From assembly GCF_001655055.1 (NCBI RefSeq), contig NZ_LXEW01000047.1:62001-126000 (forward strand): a DNA stretch of 64,000 nt, read 5' to 3'. The translations under genes and the position numbers were made by a program. Shown here in pieces: positions 62,754 to 64,000 of this stretch. Numbering within the stretch: the first letter of the stretch is position 1; each line of letters starts with the position of its first letter. The notes under the pieces are model-generated. The model was not told the DNA's origin and did no database searches. It saw only the letters and a list, made by a program, of their open reading frames with translations. The stretch comes from Providencia heimbachae ATCC 35613 (GTDB taxonomy: Bacteria > Pseudomonadota > Gammaproteobacteria > Enterobacterales > Enterobacteriaceae).

Positions 62754-62826
62754 TCATAATTCGCGCTGTCGCGTTGTTGGCTGCGCTTGCGAACCCTAGT
62801 CATGTAGTTATCTACGTGACTAGGGA
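62754..62826 (+). repeat. Second, partial copy of the palindromic repeat with a perfect short hairpin
   Basis: Bases 62754-62803 repeat 62609-62658 with one mismatch in 50. The copy then closes early: CCCTAGTCATGTAG at 62795-62808 pairs with CTACGTGACTAGGG at 62813-62826 (14 bp, one G-U) around a TTAT loop, followed by ATTTT. This hairpin could reduce read-through into gcvP. A further fragment resembling the repeat start (GTAATTCGGGCT) lies near 62852. Confidence 0.75.
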
Positions 62827-62979
62827 TTTTAGATAGATTCGAGCATTATCGTAATTCGGGCTATTCTCCCAAAAGACTAATCGTTATCAAAATTTTAATA
62901 TATTGATTTACTTACCGCTAATCTCCATAACCGCCGCCCTACAACTTATGCATAGCAGACAAAGGATGGGAACACAGAT

Positions 62980-64000
62980 ATGTCGATGTCACTGAGTCAA
63001 TTAGAAAATCGTTCAGAATTTATATCGCGTCACATTGGTTCATCAGAACAACAAATAAAAACCATGTTAGATACCGTGGGCGCAACATCCCTTGATAGTC
63101 TGATGGATAAAATCGTACCGAAGGCGATTTTACTCCCCGAACCACCAAGAGTGGGTGGTGGGGCGACAGAACAAGAAGCTTTAGCTGAATTAAAAGCGAT
63201 AGCATCATTAAATAAACGTTATAAAAGCTACATTGGTATGGGCTATGCGCCTACGGTGTTGCCACCGGTTATTTTACGCAACTTATTAGAAAACCCGGGA
63301 TGGTATACGGCCTATACGCCTTATCAGCCAGAAGTGTCACAAGGCCGACTTGAATCATTATTGAACTTCCAACAATTGACGATTGACCTAACGGGGTTAG
63401 ATCTCGCCTCTGCCTCTTTATTAGATGAAGCAACTGCAGCTGCGGAAGCGATGGCAATGGCAAAACGTATTAGCAAATTAAAAGATGCAGAACGTTTTTT
63501 TGTTGCTGATGATGTTCATCCTCAAACCCTCGATGTTGTCCGTACTCGAGCGGGTACTTTTGGCTTTGAGGTTATTGTTGATCGTGCAGATAAAGTCCTT
63601 GAACATGAAGGTATTTTTGGTGCGTTATTGCAGCAAGTTGGGACAACGGGCGAGGTTCATGATTACAGCGAATTATTCACTAAGCTAAAAGAACGTAAAG
63701 TTGTAAGTTGTGTTGTAGCTGAAATGATGGCATTGGTATTGCTAACAGCGCCAGGTAAGCAGGGGGCTGATATTGTTTTTGGCTCAGCTCAACGTTTTGG
63801 TGTTCCAATGGGATACGGCGGGCCGCATGCAGCATTCTTTGCCTGTCGAGAAGAGTTTAAACGCGCAATGCCGGGTCGTATTATCGGTGTTTCACGAGAT
63901 GCCGCTGGAAATACCGCACTGCGGATGGCAATGCAAACACGTGAGCAACATATTCGTCGCGAAAAAGCGAACTCGAATATTTGTACTTCACAAGTCCTAT
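62980..64000 (+). CDS. gcvP: Glycine dehydrogenase (decarboxylating), P protein, 5' part
   Basis: The pyridoxal-phosphate P protein that decarboxylates glycine and loads GcvH; 340 codons are present before the window ends (the full protein is about 957 residues). The N-terminus [20 protein letters not shown] matches E. coli GcvP, followed by [29 protein letters not shown] and [20 protein letters not shown] lies 13 nt before the ATG at 62980; an ATG two codons later is also possible. The gap from gcvH is 379 nt and filled by repeats, unusually wide for this operon. Confidence 0.97.
   Translation, partial: MSMSLSQLENRSEFISRHIGSSEQQIKTMLDTVGATSLDSLMDKIVPKAILLPEPPRVGGGATEQEALAELKAIASLNKRYKSYIGMGYAPTVLPPVILRNLLENPGWYTAYTPYQPEVSQGRLESLLNFQQLTIDLTGLDLASASLLDEATAAAEAMAMAKRISKLKDAERFFVADDVHPQTLDVVRTRAGTFGFEVIVDRADKVLEHEGIFGALLQQVGTTGEVHDYSELFTKLKERKVVSCVVAEMMALVLLTAPGKQGADIVFGSAQRFGVPMGYGGPHAAFFACREEFKRAMPGRIIGVSRDAAGNTALRMAMQTREQHIRREKANSNICTSQVL

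Noticed and set aside
62602-62830. CRISPR array between gcvH and gcvP
   Set aside because: Only two copies, with long internal palindromes and no regular spacers; this is an intergenic palindromic repeat.

Overview
The window is a chromosomal segment of an AT-rich member of the Enterobacterales, most likely Providencia or a close relative in the Morganellaceae. The housekeeping proteins follow E. coli K-12 families almost residue for residue. The base composition is low in GC, and a fimbrial operon ends in an MrpJ-type regulator, a family best known from Proteus. No database search was possible, so the genus is inferred.

Layout. (1) 1-17003: the division and cell wall (dcw) cluster, mraZ-rsmH-ftsL-ftsI-murE-murF-mraY-murD-ftsW-murG-murC-ddlB-ftsQ-ftsA-ftsZ, all on the + strand, tightly packed and preceded by a promoter with three MraZ boxes. 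(2) 17004-22600: lpxC, a reverse-strand DUF721/DciA-like gene, secM, secA and mutT. (3) 22605-28220, reverse strand: yacG, zapD, coaE, the type IV pilus genes hofC-hofB-ppdD, and ampD. (4) 28318-36954: nadC, pdhR and the pyruvate dehydrogenase genes aceE, aceF and lpd, with a perfect PdhR operator in front of pdhR. Compared with E. coli, nadC and ampD have swapped order and orientation, and guaC, ampE and aroP are absent from this locus. (5) 37002-37676: a decayed polymorphic-toxin C-terminal module with two in-frame stops, followed by an intact small gene that is probably its immunity gene. (6) 38216-40813: acnB. (7) 41697-47343: a low-GC island between acnB and yacL with three DUF1120-type fimbrial subunits, an usher, a chaperone and the MrpJ-like regulator. 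(8) 47693-48058: yacL. Immediately after it the E. coli gene order jumps to another map region: mscS-argO-yggE-argP-rpiA-serA-fau-ssrS(6S RNA)-zapA-ygfB-pepP-ubiH-ubiI-gcvT-gcvH-gcvP. gcvP runs off the window.

How the genes work together. The first block makes lipid II and builds the divisome. lpxC commits precursor to lipid A, and secM/secA handle protein export. pdhR-aceE-aceF-lpd with acnB link pyruvate to the TCA cycle. The serA, rpiA, fau and gcvTHP group supports serine, glycine and one-carbon metabolism. argO and argP control arginine export. pepP-ubiH-ubiI serve proline-peptide cleavage and ubiquinone hydroxylation.

Most of the window is conserved core genome. The parts worth a second look are the toxin remnant with its surviving immunity gene, the DUF1120 fimbrial island with its regulator, two mutually exclusive hairpins in the aceE leader, an ERIC-like palindromic repeat inside the gcv operon, the DciA-like gene, and the rearranged ampD-nadC locus.
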